Source: Chitinophagaceae bacterium BSSC1 (GTDB lineage: Bacteria > Bacteroidota > Bacteroidia > Chitinophagales > Chitinophagaceae). From it: a stretch of DNA of 64,000 nt. Below are positions 8,955 through 17,689 of this stretch, in pieces; the first letter of the stretch is position 1; every line of letters starts with the position of its first letter. Position numbers and translations under genes: made by a program. The stretch is from the NCBI GenBank assembly GCA_002256435.1, contig NKJC01000004.1, forward strand, positions 372,001 through 436,000, read 5' to 3'. The notes beneath the pieces are model-generated. The model saw only the letters and a list, made by a program, of their open reading frames with translations, was not told the DNA's origin and did not search any database.

Positions 8955-10841
8955 ATGGCAGAAGAAAAGAATATGTCCGAATATAACGAAGCCTCCATAC
9001 GGTCATTAGATTGGAAAGAACATATCCGTCTCAGACCAGGGATGTATATTGGAAAATTGGGTGATGGTTCGGCACCTGACGATGGTATTTATGTTTTGAT
9101 CAAGGAAGTCATTGACAACTGTATTGATGAACATACCATGGGATATGGTAAGCAGGTAGAACTAACCATTGAAAACAAAACGGTAACCGTTAGAGACTAT
9201 GGCCGAGGTATTCCCTTGGGAAAACTGGTAGACGTAGTTAGTAAGATTAATACAGGTGCCAAATACGATAGCAAGGCCTTTCAAAAATCGGTGGGTTTGA
9301 ACGGGGTGGGTACTAAGGCAGTAAATGCCCTTAGTCAATATTTTAAGGTAACCGCTTTTCGCGATGGTAAGGAGCGGACTGCCGAATTTGAGAAGGGAGA
9401 ATTGATCAAGGAACACAAAGAAACCAAAACAGATGAACCCAATGGGACATTTGTGAGTTTTATTCCAGATGAAACTGTTTTTAGAAATTATCACTTTATA
9501 CACGAATATCTAGACAACCAGCTCTGGAACTATTGTTATTTGAATGCGGGTTTGGCCATGCATTTCAATGGCAAGAAATACGTAAGTAAGAATGGTTTAT
9601 TAGACCTCTTGTTGCGCAAAACCAATCCAGATGAATTGCGCTATCCCATTGTGCATTTAAAAGGGGAGGATATTGAAGTAGCTATCTCGCACAACAATGA
9701 CTATGGGGAAGACATTTTCTCCTTTGTTAACGGACAGTTTACTACGCAAGGAGGTACCCACCAACAAGCATTTAGAGAAGCTTATGTAAAAGTGATTCGG
9801 GACTTTTATAAAAAGGACTATGAAGCTTCTGATATCCGCACCAGTATAGTAGCTGCGGTATCCGTGCGTGTACAAGAACCCGTATTTGAAAGTCAGACCA
9901 AGACCAAATTGGGTTCACAAAACGTCTATGAGAACGGCCCATCCATGAAGAAATTTGTGGAGGAATTCTTGTCTAAAGAGCTCAATAACTTTTTGCACAG
10001 AAATCCTACTGTTGCAGACTCATTGCGTAAAAGGATTGAACAGAACGAACGTGAAAGAAAGGAATTGGCGGGTATTAAAAAACTAGCCAATGATAGAGCC
10101 AAGAAAGCCAATCTACACAACAAGAAATTGCGTGATTGTAGGGTGCACTTAAATGACGAAGCACCACTGAAAAACAGGGAAGAGTTTGTAGCTACCCAAA
10201 ATAATACCACCATTTTTATCACGGAAGGGGATAGTGCCAGTGGAAGTATTACCAAGTCTAGGAGTGTAGATACCCAGGCGGTATTTAGTTTAAGGGGTAA
10301 GCCATTGAACAGTTTTGGACTCACTAAGAAAGTGGTGTACGAGAATGAAGAGTTCAACTTATTGCAACACGCACTCAATATTGAAGACGGATTAGAGGGA
10401 CTTAGGTATAATAATGTGGTAATTGCCACCGATGCGGACGTAGATGGAATGCACATTCGATTATTAATGATGACTTTCTTTTTACAGTTCTTCCCAGATC
10501 TAGTTAAGAAGGGGCATGTCTATATTCTTGAAACACCTTTATTCCGTGTTAGAAATAAACAAGAAACCATTTATTGTTTTGACGATGAAGAGCGTCAGGC
10601 AGCGGTAAATAAATTGGGTGGCAAGCCCGAGATTACCAGGTTCAAAGGTTTGGGAGAAATCTCACCAGAAGAATTTGGCCGATTTATTGGACCTCAGATT
10701 CGTTTGCAACCCGTGATCCTAGAACAGGGAGACCATATTCAAAACTTGTTGGAATACTATATGGGTAAGAATACCATGGAGCGTCAAGAGTTTATTATCA
10801 ATAATTTGAAAATTGAGTTGGATCTGATTCACAACACATAG
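8955..10841 (+). CDS. parE: DNA topoisomerase IV subunit B (ATPase)
   Basis: 628 residues, normal for the short Bacteroidota ParE. The GHKL ATPase has E51/N55 in [15 protein letters not shown] at 81-87 and the [14 protein letters not shown] lid at 114-127. The transducer has QTKTKL (314-319) with the catalytic lysine. The TOPRIM domain has EGDSASGS (424-431) and DADVDGMH (493-500), the Mg2+ acidic set. With ParC it decatenates daughter chromosomes and relaxes supercoils using ATP. It heads an operon that ends in parC but has three small genes in between. A good promoter candidate lies at 8879-8908. GyrB is a possible mislabel, but the neighbouring parC and the short length favour topo IV. Confidence 0.93.
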   Translation: MAEEKNMSEYNEASIRSLDWKEHIRLRPGMYIGKLGDGSAPDDGIYVLIKEVIDNCIDEHTMGYGKQVELTIENKTVTVRDYGRGIPLGKLVDVVSKINTGAKYDSKAFQKSVGLNGVGTKAVNALSQYFKVTAFRDGKERTAEFEKGELIKEHKETKTDEPNGTFVSFIPDETVFRNYHFIHEYLDNQLWNYCYLNAGLAMHFNGKKYVSKNGLLDLLLRKTNPDELRYPIVHLKGEDIEVAISHNNDYGEDIFSFVNGQFTTQGGTHQQAFREAYVKVIRDFYKKDYEASDIRTSIVAAVSVRVQEPVFESQTKTKLGSQNVYENGPSMKKFVEEFLSKELNNFLHRNPTVADSLRKRIEQNERERKELAGIKKLANDRAKKANLHNKKLRDCRVHLNDEAPLKNREEFVATQNNTTIFITEGDSASGSITKSRSVDTQAVFSLRGKPLNSFGLTKKVVYENEEFNLLQHALNIEDGLEGLRYNNVVIATDADVDGMHIRLLMMTFFLQFFPDLVKKGHVYILETPLFRVRNKQETIYCFDDEERQAAVNKLGGKPEITRFKGLGEISPEEFGRFIGPQIRLQPVILEQGDHIQNLLEYYMGKNTMERQEFIINNLKIELDLIHNT

Positions 10842-10845
10842 TATA

Positions 10846-10910
10846 GTGAAGAGTGAAGAGTGAAGAATGGGAGGAAGAAGAAAGTGAAATGATAAGAGTG
10901 AAGAATGGGA
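10846..10910 (+). repeat. Simple tandem repeat of GTGAAGA and related copies
   Basis: Three perfect head-to-tail copies of GTGAAGA occupy 10846-10866. A 16-base direct repeat, AGAGTGAAGAATGGGA, occurs at 10857-10872 and again at 10895-10910. The whole parE-DUF1835 gap (10842-10940) is nearly all purine on the plus strand. It contains no open reading frame or terminator. It may be slippage-prone. Confidence 0.85.
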
Positions 10911-10940
10911 AAGGATTTGTTTTAAAATTAAAAGGCATTT

Positions 10941-11780
10941 ATGATACATATTGTGTTTGATTCAAATAATGTAACTGCATTGCAGAAGGCCATTGAATTG
11001 GATGAAAGTTTACAGGGAGATGTCATAGAAATCAAGGATGACTATATGGTTGGACCATTGGCCAATATCTATGAAACCGAAGGTTATCAGGAGCGTAGAG
11101 ATTGGTGGAAAAACTTGTTGGAATTTTCGCCCTATGAAGACCAGACTAATATTGTGGATGACAAATTAGCTGTTCACCAATTGATCAGAACCTTGGAAGA
11201 AAACGAAACAGAAAAGGTTTGGATTTGGATGGGGCAAAATGCACATGATGTATGTGGTTATTATTGGTTAATGCCACAACTACGCGCTTTTCAAGGAAGA
11301 TTAGAAGTCTTGTATTTGAATAACCTACCCTTTATCAATGAGAAGGGGAATATCTTTTATCCTATTTATTTACACGAGATTCAACCCAAGGAATTTTTAA
11401 AAGCCAAAAAATTGGCTAGACCTATTACTTTGAGTGAGTTTGAATTGGATCCAGATGAATGGAAAAAAACTTGTTCTGAGAATGCAGGTGTTCGTTTTTT
11501 AGAAGGGGGTAAAAAAATAGTAGGAAAACCAGCTGAGTTTTTTGATGCAGATCTTTTGCAAAATATTACCGGAGAGTTTCAAAAACTTAATAAAGTATTG
11601 TCAAATACTTTGAACAAGATGAAAGTAAAAACCGGTGACGTTTATTTGGTATGGAGATTAATTGAATTGGGTAAACTAGGAAAACTAGAAGTGCAAGGTG
11701 ATTGGTCAAAAGGATGGAAAGAAATTACGGTGAAAATGGCAGGAGCAAAAGCTACTGAAACTATAACAGATGCAAATTGA
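10941..11780 (+). CDS. DUF1835 domain-containing protein
   Basis: 279 residues. The N-terminus MIHIVFDSNNVTALQKAIELD, with DVIEIKDDYMVGPLANIYE just after, is the recognisable DUF1835 start, and VWIWMGQNAHDVCGYYWLMPQL and LNNLPFINEKGNIFYPI also belong to this family. The function is unknown. No signal peptide or membrane segment is seen, so it is cytoplasmic. It lies 99 bases after parE and overlaps the following VOC gene by 11 bases, which ties it to the topoisomerase IV operon in transcription, though nothing links its chemistry to DNA topology. Confidence 0.8.
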   Translation: MIHIVFDSNNVTALQKAIELDESLQGDVIEIKDDYMVGPLANIYETEGYQERRDWWKNLLEFSPYEDQTNIVDDKLAVHQLIRTLEENETEKVWIWMGQNAHDVCGYYWLMPQLRAFQGRLEVLYLNNLPFINEKGNIFYPIYLHEIQPKEFLKAKKLARPITLSEFELDPDEWKKTCSENAGVRFLEGGKKIVGKPAEFFDADLLQNITGEFQKLNKVLSNTLNKMKVKTGDVYLVWRLIELGKLGKLEVQGDWSKGWKEITVKMAGAKATETITDAN

Positions 11781-12162
11781 GTGTATACACCATATTGCCA
11801 TTTTGACCAGTACGGATTTGTATGAAGCATCCAAAACCTTTTACACGGAGGTATTGGGTTTTACCATCATTGCTGAAACCTATAGAGCAGAAAGGAATTC
11901 TTATAAACTAGACCTTGCACTAAATGGTCTTTATCAAATTGAATTATTTTCTTTTCCGGATCAGGTAGAACGTGCTTCTTTTCCAGAATCAAAGGGCTTG
12001 CGTCATTTGGCATTTGCAGTGAAAGATGTAGTTAGTAGTAGAAATTGGTTATTAGAAAAGGGTGTAAGAACGGAAGAATTGCGCGTAGACAGTTTAACCA
12101 ATAAGGAATTTGTATTTTTTTATGACCCCAATGGACAACCATTGGAATTATACCAATTGTGA
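11770..12162 (+). CDS. VOC-superfamily metalloprotein, GloA2/YaeR type
   Basis: 130 residues with two beta-alpha-beta-beta-beta units of the vicinal oxygen chelate fold. Likely metal ligands are H7/H8 in IHHIAI, E in YQIELF, H in GLRHLAF and E near the end in GQPLELYQL, as in the glyoxalase-I-like SMU1112c/YaeR proteins. True glyoxalase I activity has not been established for this subgroup, so substrate is left open. The ATG overlaps the DUF1835 stop, and its own stop overlaps the next ATG by one base (TGATG), a tightly coupled arrangement. Confidence 0.85.
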   Translation: MQIECIHHIAILTSTDLYEASKTFYTEVLGFTIIAETYRAERNSYKLDLALNGLYQIELFSFPDQVERASFPESKGLRHLAFAVKDVVSSRNWLLEKGVRTEELRVDSLTNKEFVFFYDPNGQPLELYQL

Positions 12163-12542
12163 TGTCAGATCAAGTGACCATAATACCTATTCAAAAAATT
12201 GGTGAAGACCAACGTGGCAGCACCCATATTTTTGATACAGATAGAACAGGAGAATTCATCATTGCCTATAGGAATAAGGGAAGCCTTAGTGGTAGACACT
12301 TTCATAAAGGAAGATCTGCCAATAAGAATCCTGAGAAGATTATTATCATGCAAGGCGCTGCTACTGTAAATTGGATTGATACCCGTACGGGTGAGAAGGG
12401 AGTTGCAAAAGCCATCGCGCCAGCCATGGTTCAAATTCAACCATTTGTTTGGCATGAAGTTGTGGCAGAGGAAGACATGGTAGTCTTTGAATTAAATGCC
12501 TTGGCGGATGGTCAGGGAGACACTTTTCAATTAGAACAATAG
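12162..12542 (+). CDS. Cupin-fold protein, WxcM/FdtA-like
   Basis: 126 residues from the ATG at 12162; a GTG one codon earlier is less likely because the TGATG junction with the VOC gene is classic. Visible features are RDxRG-like EDQRGSTHIF, SLSGRHFHKG, a beta-strand repeat with IIMQGAATV, and PFVWHEVVAEEDMVVFELNA. This resembles the WxcM-like C-terminal/FdtA cupins that isomerise dTDP-keto sugars, but the gene stands outside any sugar cluster, so the substrate cannot be named. It precedes parC by 24 bases. Confidence 0.65.
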   Translation: MSDQVTIIPIQKIGEDQRGSTHIFDTDRTGEFIIAYRNKGSLSGRHFHKGRSANKNPEKIIIMQGAATVNWIDTRTGEKGVAKAIAPAMVQIQPFVWHEVVAEEDMVVFELNALADGQGDTFQLEQ

Positions 12543-12566
12543 TTAGACGTAAAGGATATTGTAGTT

Positions 12567-15080
12567 ATGGCCAAAGAGAAATTTGACAATCGGGTTAATG
12601 AAAACGAAACAGGGGTGCAGGGACAGTATAAAAACTGGTTCTTGGACTATGCTTCTTATGTGATATTGGAACGTGCGGTACCCGCCATTGAAGACGGTTT
12701 AAAACCGGTGCAAAGAAGGATTCTCCACTCCATGAAAGAGATGGATGACGGTAGGTTTAACAAAGTGGCCAATATAATTGGTCAGTCTATGCAATACCAT
12801 CCGCACGGTGACGCTAGTATTGGAGACGCTTTGGTAAACCTGGGGCAAAAAGACTTATTAATAGAAACCCAAGGTAACTGGGGTGACGTTAGAACTGGAG
12901 ATGATGCAGCTGCTGCCAGGTATATTGAAGCGCGCTTAAGCAAGTTTGCATTAGAAGTAGCCTTTAATAATAAAACTACAGCTTGGTCATTGAGTTATGA
13001 TGGTAGAAAGAATGAACCAGTAACCCTACCCATGAAGTTTCCTTTGTTATTGGCCCAAGGAGCCGATGGCATTGCAGTTGGTCTATCTACCAAAATTCTT
13101 CCCCATAATTTCAATGAACTCATTGAAGCTAGTATCAAATATTTGCGTGGCAAGAAATTTGAATTGTACCCCGATTTTCAGACAGCGGGTATGATTGACG
13201 TGTCTAATTACAATGGTGGTAAAAGAGGCGGCAAAGTGCGTGTAAGAGCGCATATTGAGGAGTTAGACAAGAAGACACTGGTAATTAAAGACGTGCCTTA
13301 TAGTGTTACAACCACTCAGTTAATGGAAAGTATTACCAAGGCTAATGACCAAGGTAAGATCAAGATTAAAAAAGTAGTAGACGTAACAGCCAAGGACGTA
13401 GAAATACAAATTGATTTGGCGGCTGGAATTTCTACCGATATTACCATTGACGCACTATATGCATTCACTGATTGTGAGATTAGTCTTTCTCCCAATGCCT
13501 GTGTGATTGTAGCAGACAGACCCCAATTCTTAGGTGTACAGGATTTATTAACGGTTTCTGCAGAAAATACCAAGAAACTCTTGAACCGTGAATTGGAAAT
13601 TAAATTAGCGGAACTAGAAGACAAATGGCATTATACTTCTTTAGAGAAAATCTTCTTTGAAGAAAAGATTTACAAGGAGCTGGAACAAAAACACGAGACC
13701 TGGGAGAAAGTAATTGAAGCCATTGACAAAGGATTCAATCCATTCAAGAAAAGGTTGAAGCGTGAGATCCAACGTGAGGATATTTTGAAACTAACAGAAA
13801 AACCTGTTAGAAGAATCTATCGTCTTGATATTAATGAACTCAATGAACAAATCAAATCAATAGAAGCTGAGATTCAGCAGGTGAAATTTGATTTGGAACA
13901 CCTCACTGATTTTGCGGTTGCTTATTTTGAAAACCTGCAAAAAAAATACGGAAAGGGAAGGGAGCGTAGAACGGAAATCAAAGAGTTTGATACCATTCAG
14001 GTAAAGCATGTGGCCATAGCCAATACCAAATTGTATTTGAATAGGGAAGAAGGTTTTATTGGAACCAGTTTGAAAAAAGACGAGTTCTTAGCAGACTGTT
14101 CTGATTATGACGATATCATTGCTTTTACCAAGTCTGGTAAAATGAAAGTGGTCAAAGTTTCAGACAAAGTATTTATAGGTAAAGACATAATCTACGCCGC
14201 AGTATTCCAGAAGAATGACGAGCGTACTACCTATAATATGGTTTATCTAGACGGCGCTTCCGGCACCAGTTATGCCAAAAGATTCAATGTTACAGGTGTT
14301 ACTAGAGACAAAGAATATGACTTAACAAAGGGCTCGGAAAAAAGTAAAGTGCATTATTTTACAGCCAATCTAAATGGTGAAGCAGAAGTATTGAAAGTGG
14401 TGTTAAGTCCTAACTGTACGGCTAGAATTAAAGAATTGGATTTTTACTTTGAAGAATTAGAAATCAAGGGCAGGAGCAGTATGGGTAATCAGGTAACCAA
14501 GTACCCCATTAAATCAGTTAAGCTCAAAGAAGCGGGTAGAAGTACATTGGCTGGAAGAAAACTTTGGTTTGACGACAAATTTGGCAGGTTAAATACAGAA
14601 GGCAAGGGTCAATATTTGGGAAGTTTTGAAGAAGAGAAACTCTTGGTCATTTATCAAGAAGGCGCTTATGAACTAACAGATACAGAACTTTTGCAACGCT
14701 TTGAACCAGATAAGATTTTGATGATTGAAAAATTCAATCCAGACAAGATTTTAACAGCGGTGTATTTAGACAATGACAAACAGCAATTCAATATCAAGCG
14801 CTTTAAAATAGAGACCACTACGTTAAAAAATAAGTTTCTCTTTATCAAAGACGGAGAAGGTAATAGACTAGAAGCCGTAAGCTCAGATGAAGCCCCCATT
14901 TTGGTGGTGCAGTCAGGCAAGGGAGCCATGGTGCGTAAAGCCAAATTCAAAGTGGCCAATATGGTAGAAGTAATGGGATGGAAAGCCGTAGGAGCCAAGC
15001 TAACTGATTTTAGTAAAACCATTGAAATGTCTTGGGAACAACAACCCAAGGATGAGAACCCTCAACCAGAATTGTTTTAA
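12567..15080 (+). CDS. parC: DNA topoisomerase IV subunit A
   Basis: 837 residues. The breakage-reunion domain carries QRRILHSM (49-56), QYHPHGD (76-82) and the catalytic R118-Y119 in AAARYIEARL. A coiled-coil stretch lies around 430-470 (NEQIKSIEAEIQQVKFDLEHL). The C-terminal beta-pinwheel covers about 490-800 and lacks an obvious GyrA box, which fits ParC rather than GyrA. The partner parE lies at the head of the same operon. The stop codon overlaps the stop of the convergent secreted-protein gene by two bases, so there is no room for a separate terminator at this end. Confidence 0.93.
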   Translation: MAKEKFDNRVNENETGVQGQYKNWFLDYASYVILERAVPAIEDGLKPVQRRILHSMKEMDDGRFNKVANIIGQSMQYHPHGDASIGDALVNLGQKDLLIETQGNWGDVRTGDDAAAARYIEARLSKFALEVAFNNKTTAWSLSYDGRKNEPVTLPMKFPLLLAQGADGIAVGLSTKILPHNFNELIEASIKYLRGKKFELYPDFQTAGMIDVSNYNGGKRGGKVRVRAHIEELDKKTLVIKDVPYSVTTTQLMESITKANDQGKIKIKKVVDVTAKDVEIQIDLAAGISTDITIDALYAFTDCEISLSPNACVIVADRPQFLGVQDLLTVSAENTKKLLNRELEIKLAELEDKWHYTSLEKIFFEEKIYKELEQKHETWEKVIEAIDKGFNPFKKRLKREIQREDILKLTEKPVRRIYRLDINELNEQIKSIEAEIQQVKFDLEHLTDFAVAYFENLQKKYGKGRERRTEIKEFDTIQVKHVAIANTKLYLNREEGFIGTSLKKDEFLADCSDYDDIIAFTKSGKMKVVKVSDKVFIGKDIIYAAVFQKNDERTTYNMVYLDGASGTSYAKRFNVTGVTRDKEYDLTKGSEKSKVHYFTANLNGEAEVLKVVLSPNCTARIKELDFYFEELEIKGRSSMGNQVTKYPIKSVKLKEAGRSTLAGRKLWFDDKFGRLNTEGKGQYLGSFEEEKLLVIYQEGAYELTDTELLQRFEPDKILMIEKFNPDKILTAVYLDNDKQQFNIKRFKIETTTLKNKFLFIKDGEGNRLEAVSSDEAPILVVQSGKGAMVRKAKFKVANMVEVMGWKAVGAKLTDFSKTIEMSWEQQPKDENPQPELF

Positions 15081-16261
15081 GGATCCTGTTTCTTTACTTT
15101 TAGTTTCAAAGTGGCACTCTTAGAGAAGTCACTTTGAAGCAAGAGTTGGTATTCTTTTTGGCCGTCACGGACAATCAGTGCTGCCGTATTGGGTGGAATC
15201 ATACCTAAGTTCTCCGCAAACATTGACAGTTCATTGAACTCTTTGGTGGGATCTAATTGAAGGTTTACTTTAATTGAACGGTGATTGAGCATGGTTTTAG
15301 CCAATACTTCTTTTCCATTTAAATGCAGTGAAACAGAATCATAATCTATAGTGCCATTATCATAAATCTCAACCCGTATACGGTCATTGTCTAATTCAAT
15401 TTCTCTGATATAGTTTTTCTGTCTGGTGTCAATAATGGGAATACTGTCTTTTTGGGGAGCTTGTGAAATTGTACTCGCTACTAAAACTGGACTAGTCACT
15501 GCAGTAGTGGTTGTTGCAGGATTAGTTGTAATCACTGTTGTTGTAGTAGTAGCTTTTGCGGGGCTGCTCAGATTGCTGCTTACCGTTGGATGAATGGCAG
15601 TATTGGGCTTGTTTGATTTTGATATAGGTACTTCGGCTGTTTTTAAAGCCCCATTTTTACTAGTGTTTGCTTTTAAGTCATCTTTTTTAACTGCATTTAG
15701 TTGGGCTTTAACAAACTGGGTGGAATCAATTTTGGGTGGAGCAATAGTTTTCTTTTTCTCCGTTTGATCCAAGGTCAATAAATCAGTTTCCTCTTCTGTT
15801 ACGGTTGTGTCAATGGGTTCACTTATGCTTCTTAGAAACCGATACTTTATATCGGGCACCATGTACTGATGATCAGCATTGCTAGTTAATAGCCCATTAA
15901 GTACAGAAGCAGTTTTTGATACCCGTAATTCAAACCTTCCTGTCATCACAGATTCAACAGATTTTCTAGTATCATTAGTTCTATAGAAAATCACGGGCAA
16001 TCCTTTGATGATTAGGACTCGTGTATTCTTATCAAAACTCCCTTCAATTTTATTTGTCTTTTGGCGGTCTTTGAAATAGTAATTGAATTCTCCCTTTACT
16101 TGTTTGCCAACTTGTTTGAGAATCAGTTCTGCCATATAATTGTCAGAGGCATCTTCCATTTGCACCCTTCCAATTCCGTACCATTTGCCATCAACAGATT
16201 GGGTATTCCCTTTTAACCCAAGGAAAAGCAAGAAGCACCATAAAACCACTGATTTTGGCAT
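15077..16261 (-). CDS. Secreted protein of unknown function with Thr/Ala-rich linker
   Basis: The start at 16261 gives MPKSVVLWCFLLFLGLKGNTQS, a clean signal peptide; the open frame runs 13 codons further to another ATG at 16300. An N-terminal beta-rich domain (about 20-145; VDGKWYGIGRVQM, LKQVGKQVKGEFNYYFKDR) resembles lipocalin-like or C2-like sandwich domains seen in Bacteroidota secreted proteins. A low-complexity Thr/Ala/Val segment (about 190-275) follows, then a C-terminal beta domain (NDRIRVEIYDNGTIDYDSVSLHLNGK in sense) similar to domains predicted to fold as small sandwiches. No catalytic motif is recognised. Convergent with parC. Confidence 0.75.
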   Translation of the reverse strand: MPKSVVLWCFLLFLGLKGNTQSVDGKWYGIGRVQMEDASDNYMAELILKQVGKQVKGEFNYYFKDRQKTNKIEGSFDKNTRVLIIKGLPVIFYRTNDTRKSVESVMTGRFELRVSKTASVLNGLLTSNADHQYMVPDIKYRFLRSISEPIDTTVTEEETDLLTLDQTEKKKTIAPPKIDSTQFVKAQLNAVKKDDLKANTSKNGALKTAEVPISKSNKPNTAIHPTVSSNLSSPAKATTTTTVITTNPATTTTAVTSPVLVASTISQAPQKDSIPIIDTRQKNYIREIELDNDRIRVEIYDNGTIDYDSVSLHLNGKEVLAKTMLNHRSIKVNLQLDPTKEFNELSMFAENLGMIPPNTAALIVRDGQKEYQLLLQSDFSKSATLKLKVKKQDP

Positions 16262-16385
16262 GGATGCAAAATTAAAACAACTGTTCAGGGTATGCGTCAA
16301 AACTTGCTAACAGGCCTGAGTAAACCAATGGGTTTGTGCTCAGGAATTAGGCATCTATGGAAACAATCGTACTTTTGTTACAATA

Positions 16386-17237
16386 ATGAATTTTATGGAG
16401 AAGATAAGAGTAGGAGAATACAATGAAATGCGGGTAGATAGAAAAGTGGATTTTGGCTTTTATCTAGACGATGGAGCTGATGGCATTTTGTTACCAATCA
16501 GGTTTGCTCCTGAAAATTTGCAGGTGGGTGATTTGCTCAAAGTTTTTATTTACCATGATTCTGATAATCGCTTGATAGCCACTACACAAGAACCATATGG
16601 GGTTGTGGGAGATATAGTTAAACTTAAAGCAGTTGAATTAACCAGACAGGGTGCATTTCTTGACTGGGGTTTGATGAAAGACATTTTTGTACCTGCTTCT
16701 AAACAGTTAGGTGGGATGCGCGTGGGTGGAGAATACTTGGTCAAGATTTATTTGGATGAAATGACGGGTAGGGTAGCCGCAACTGAAAAAATAGATTATG
16801 GTCTGAATAATGAGGAATTAACCGTTAAGGAGAAAGAAATTGTATCCTTGATTGTGTATCGTAAAACGGAATTGGGATATGCCATGATCATCAATAACAA
16901 GCATATTGGATTGTTGCATAACAATGAGATTTATAGAGACATGGTGATTGGCGAAAAGCTAGAAGGTTTTATCAAAACCATTAGGGCAGATCAAAAAATT
17001 GATGTGGTATTGGGTAAACCAGGATTTCAAAAAGTAGAAGACGAAGCTGGAAAAATCTTGCGTTTATTGGCAGAAAACAATGGATACCTACCTTATCATG
17101 ATAAATCAGATCCGGAAGACATTTACGCATTTTTTGGAATGAGTAAAAAGGTATTCAAGATGACCACAGGTAATTTATACAAGCAACAAAAAATTGCTTT
17201 TACCAAAACTGGGATTCAATCTATTGCCTCTGAATAG
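16386..17237 (+). CDS. cvfB: CvfB-like S1 RNA-binding protein
   Basis: 283 residues. Three S1-like units are visible: GVGDIVKLKAVELTRQGAFLDWGLMKDIFVPASKQ is the clearest, followed by a second and third (GYAMIINNKHIGLLHNNEIY, GEKLEGFIKTIRADQKIDVVLG). The C-terminus (about 220-275) is the winged-helix portion typical of CvfB/YitL (GYLPYHDKSDPEDIYAFFGMSKKVFKMTTGNLYKQ). Family members bind RNA; roles in virulence regulation are reported in Staphylococcus, but nothing here defines the target. TACTTTTG at 16370-16377 fits a -7 element, which would make the transcript almost leaderless. The ATG at 16395 is an alternative start. Confidence 0.87.
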   Translation: MNFMEKIRVGEYNEMRVDRKVDFGFYLDDGADGILLPIRFAPENLQVGDLLKVFIYHDSDNRLIATTQEPYGVVGDIVKLKAVELTRQGAFLDWGLMKDIFVPASKQLGGMRVGGEYLVKIYLDEMTGRVAATEKIDYGLNNEELTVKEKEIVSLIVYRKTELGYAMIINNKHIGLLHNNEIYRDMVIGEKLEGFIKTIRADQKIDVVLGKPGFQKVEDEAGKILRLLAENNGYLPYHDKSDPEDIYAFFGMSKKVFKMTTGNLYKQQKIAFTKTGIQSIASE

Positions 17238-17293
17238 GCAGTTTTAAGCTCATATTTACTTATTTTAACATTACTTAAGCAATTACTTACTAG

Positions 17294-17320
17294 TTGGTAA
17301 GTTGTAATGCACTAGCTTTG
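17294..17320 (+). promoter_or_regulatory. Candidate promoter of the 72-residue protein gene
   Basis: TTG (17294-17296) and TAGCTTTG (17313-17320) with a 16-base gap fit the Bacteroidota pattern, though the spacing is slightly short. The predicted leader to the ATG at 17437 would be about 110 bases. The 199-base gap before the gene contains no other open frame. Confidence 0.35.
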
Positions 17321-17436
17321 CAAACTCAAAACCGGGTAGCTGTATCTCTTCCTTCTTTGGATGATTACCAACCGCCTTCTAACGATTCTGGTTCTTACTT
17401 AAGTACCCCGGTTGCATTTACTAATTGTAATTAAAA

Positions 17437-17655
17437 ATGGAAAGTATCATGAGAAATGACACTAAGACTGCCGTAGTGCAGATGGAAGCCAATGTTTTGG
17501 CTGAATTGTTGACAGAAGTAAAAGAAACCATTGCTAGCGATATCAATCTGAATGTGTTGGTTTCTAAAAAACGCCGTTATGGTATTGTTGACCTCTGGAA
17601 TATGAGACGCAATAGCAGAACCGCTTCTGGTAGAAGAAGCCAAAGAGCTTATTAA
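17437..17655 (+). CDS. Small basic protein of unknown function
   Basis: 72 residues. The N-terminal part is amphipathic and acidic (EANVLAELLTEVKETIASDINLN); the C-terminal part is strongly basic (KKRRYGIVDLWNMRRNSRT, then ASGRRSQRAY). The KRRYGIVDLWNMRR stretch resembles a segment seen in short uncharacterised proteins of Sphingobacteria/Chitinophagia; this is recollection, not a search result. The gene has a candidate promoter and a strong terminator six bases after the stop, supporting a monocistronic unit. No Cys or signal peptide. Nucleic-acid binding is possible from the charge but unproven. A minus-strand open frame over the same bases is a shadow. Confidence 0.7.
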   Translation: MESIMRNDTKTAVVQMEANVLAELLTEVKETIASDINLNVLVSKKRRYGIVDLWNMRRNSRTASGRRSQRAY

Positions 17656-17660
17656 AAAAA

Positions 17661-17689
17661 AATCCCACCAATTTGGCGGGATTTTTTTT
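17661..17689. terminator. Bidirectional intrinsic terminator
   Basis: Stem AATCCCACC (17661-17669) pairs with GGCGGGATT (17675-17683), one A-C mismatch, loop AATTT. Six further T follow on the plus strand and a seven-A run precedes it, giving a U tract on the minus strand. It serves the 72-residue gene and the convergent FAD/Fe-S gene, whose stop codon (17688-17690) lies in the T run. Confidence 0.85.

Noticed and set aside
17431..17643. 70-codon minus-strand open frame opposite the 72-residue gene
   Set aside because: The plus-strand frame ends just before a strong terminator and has the better promoter match; the minus-strand frame has no such context.
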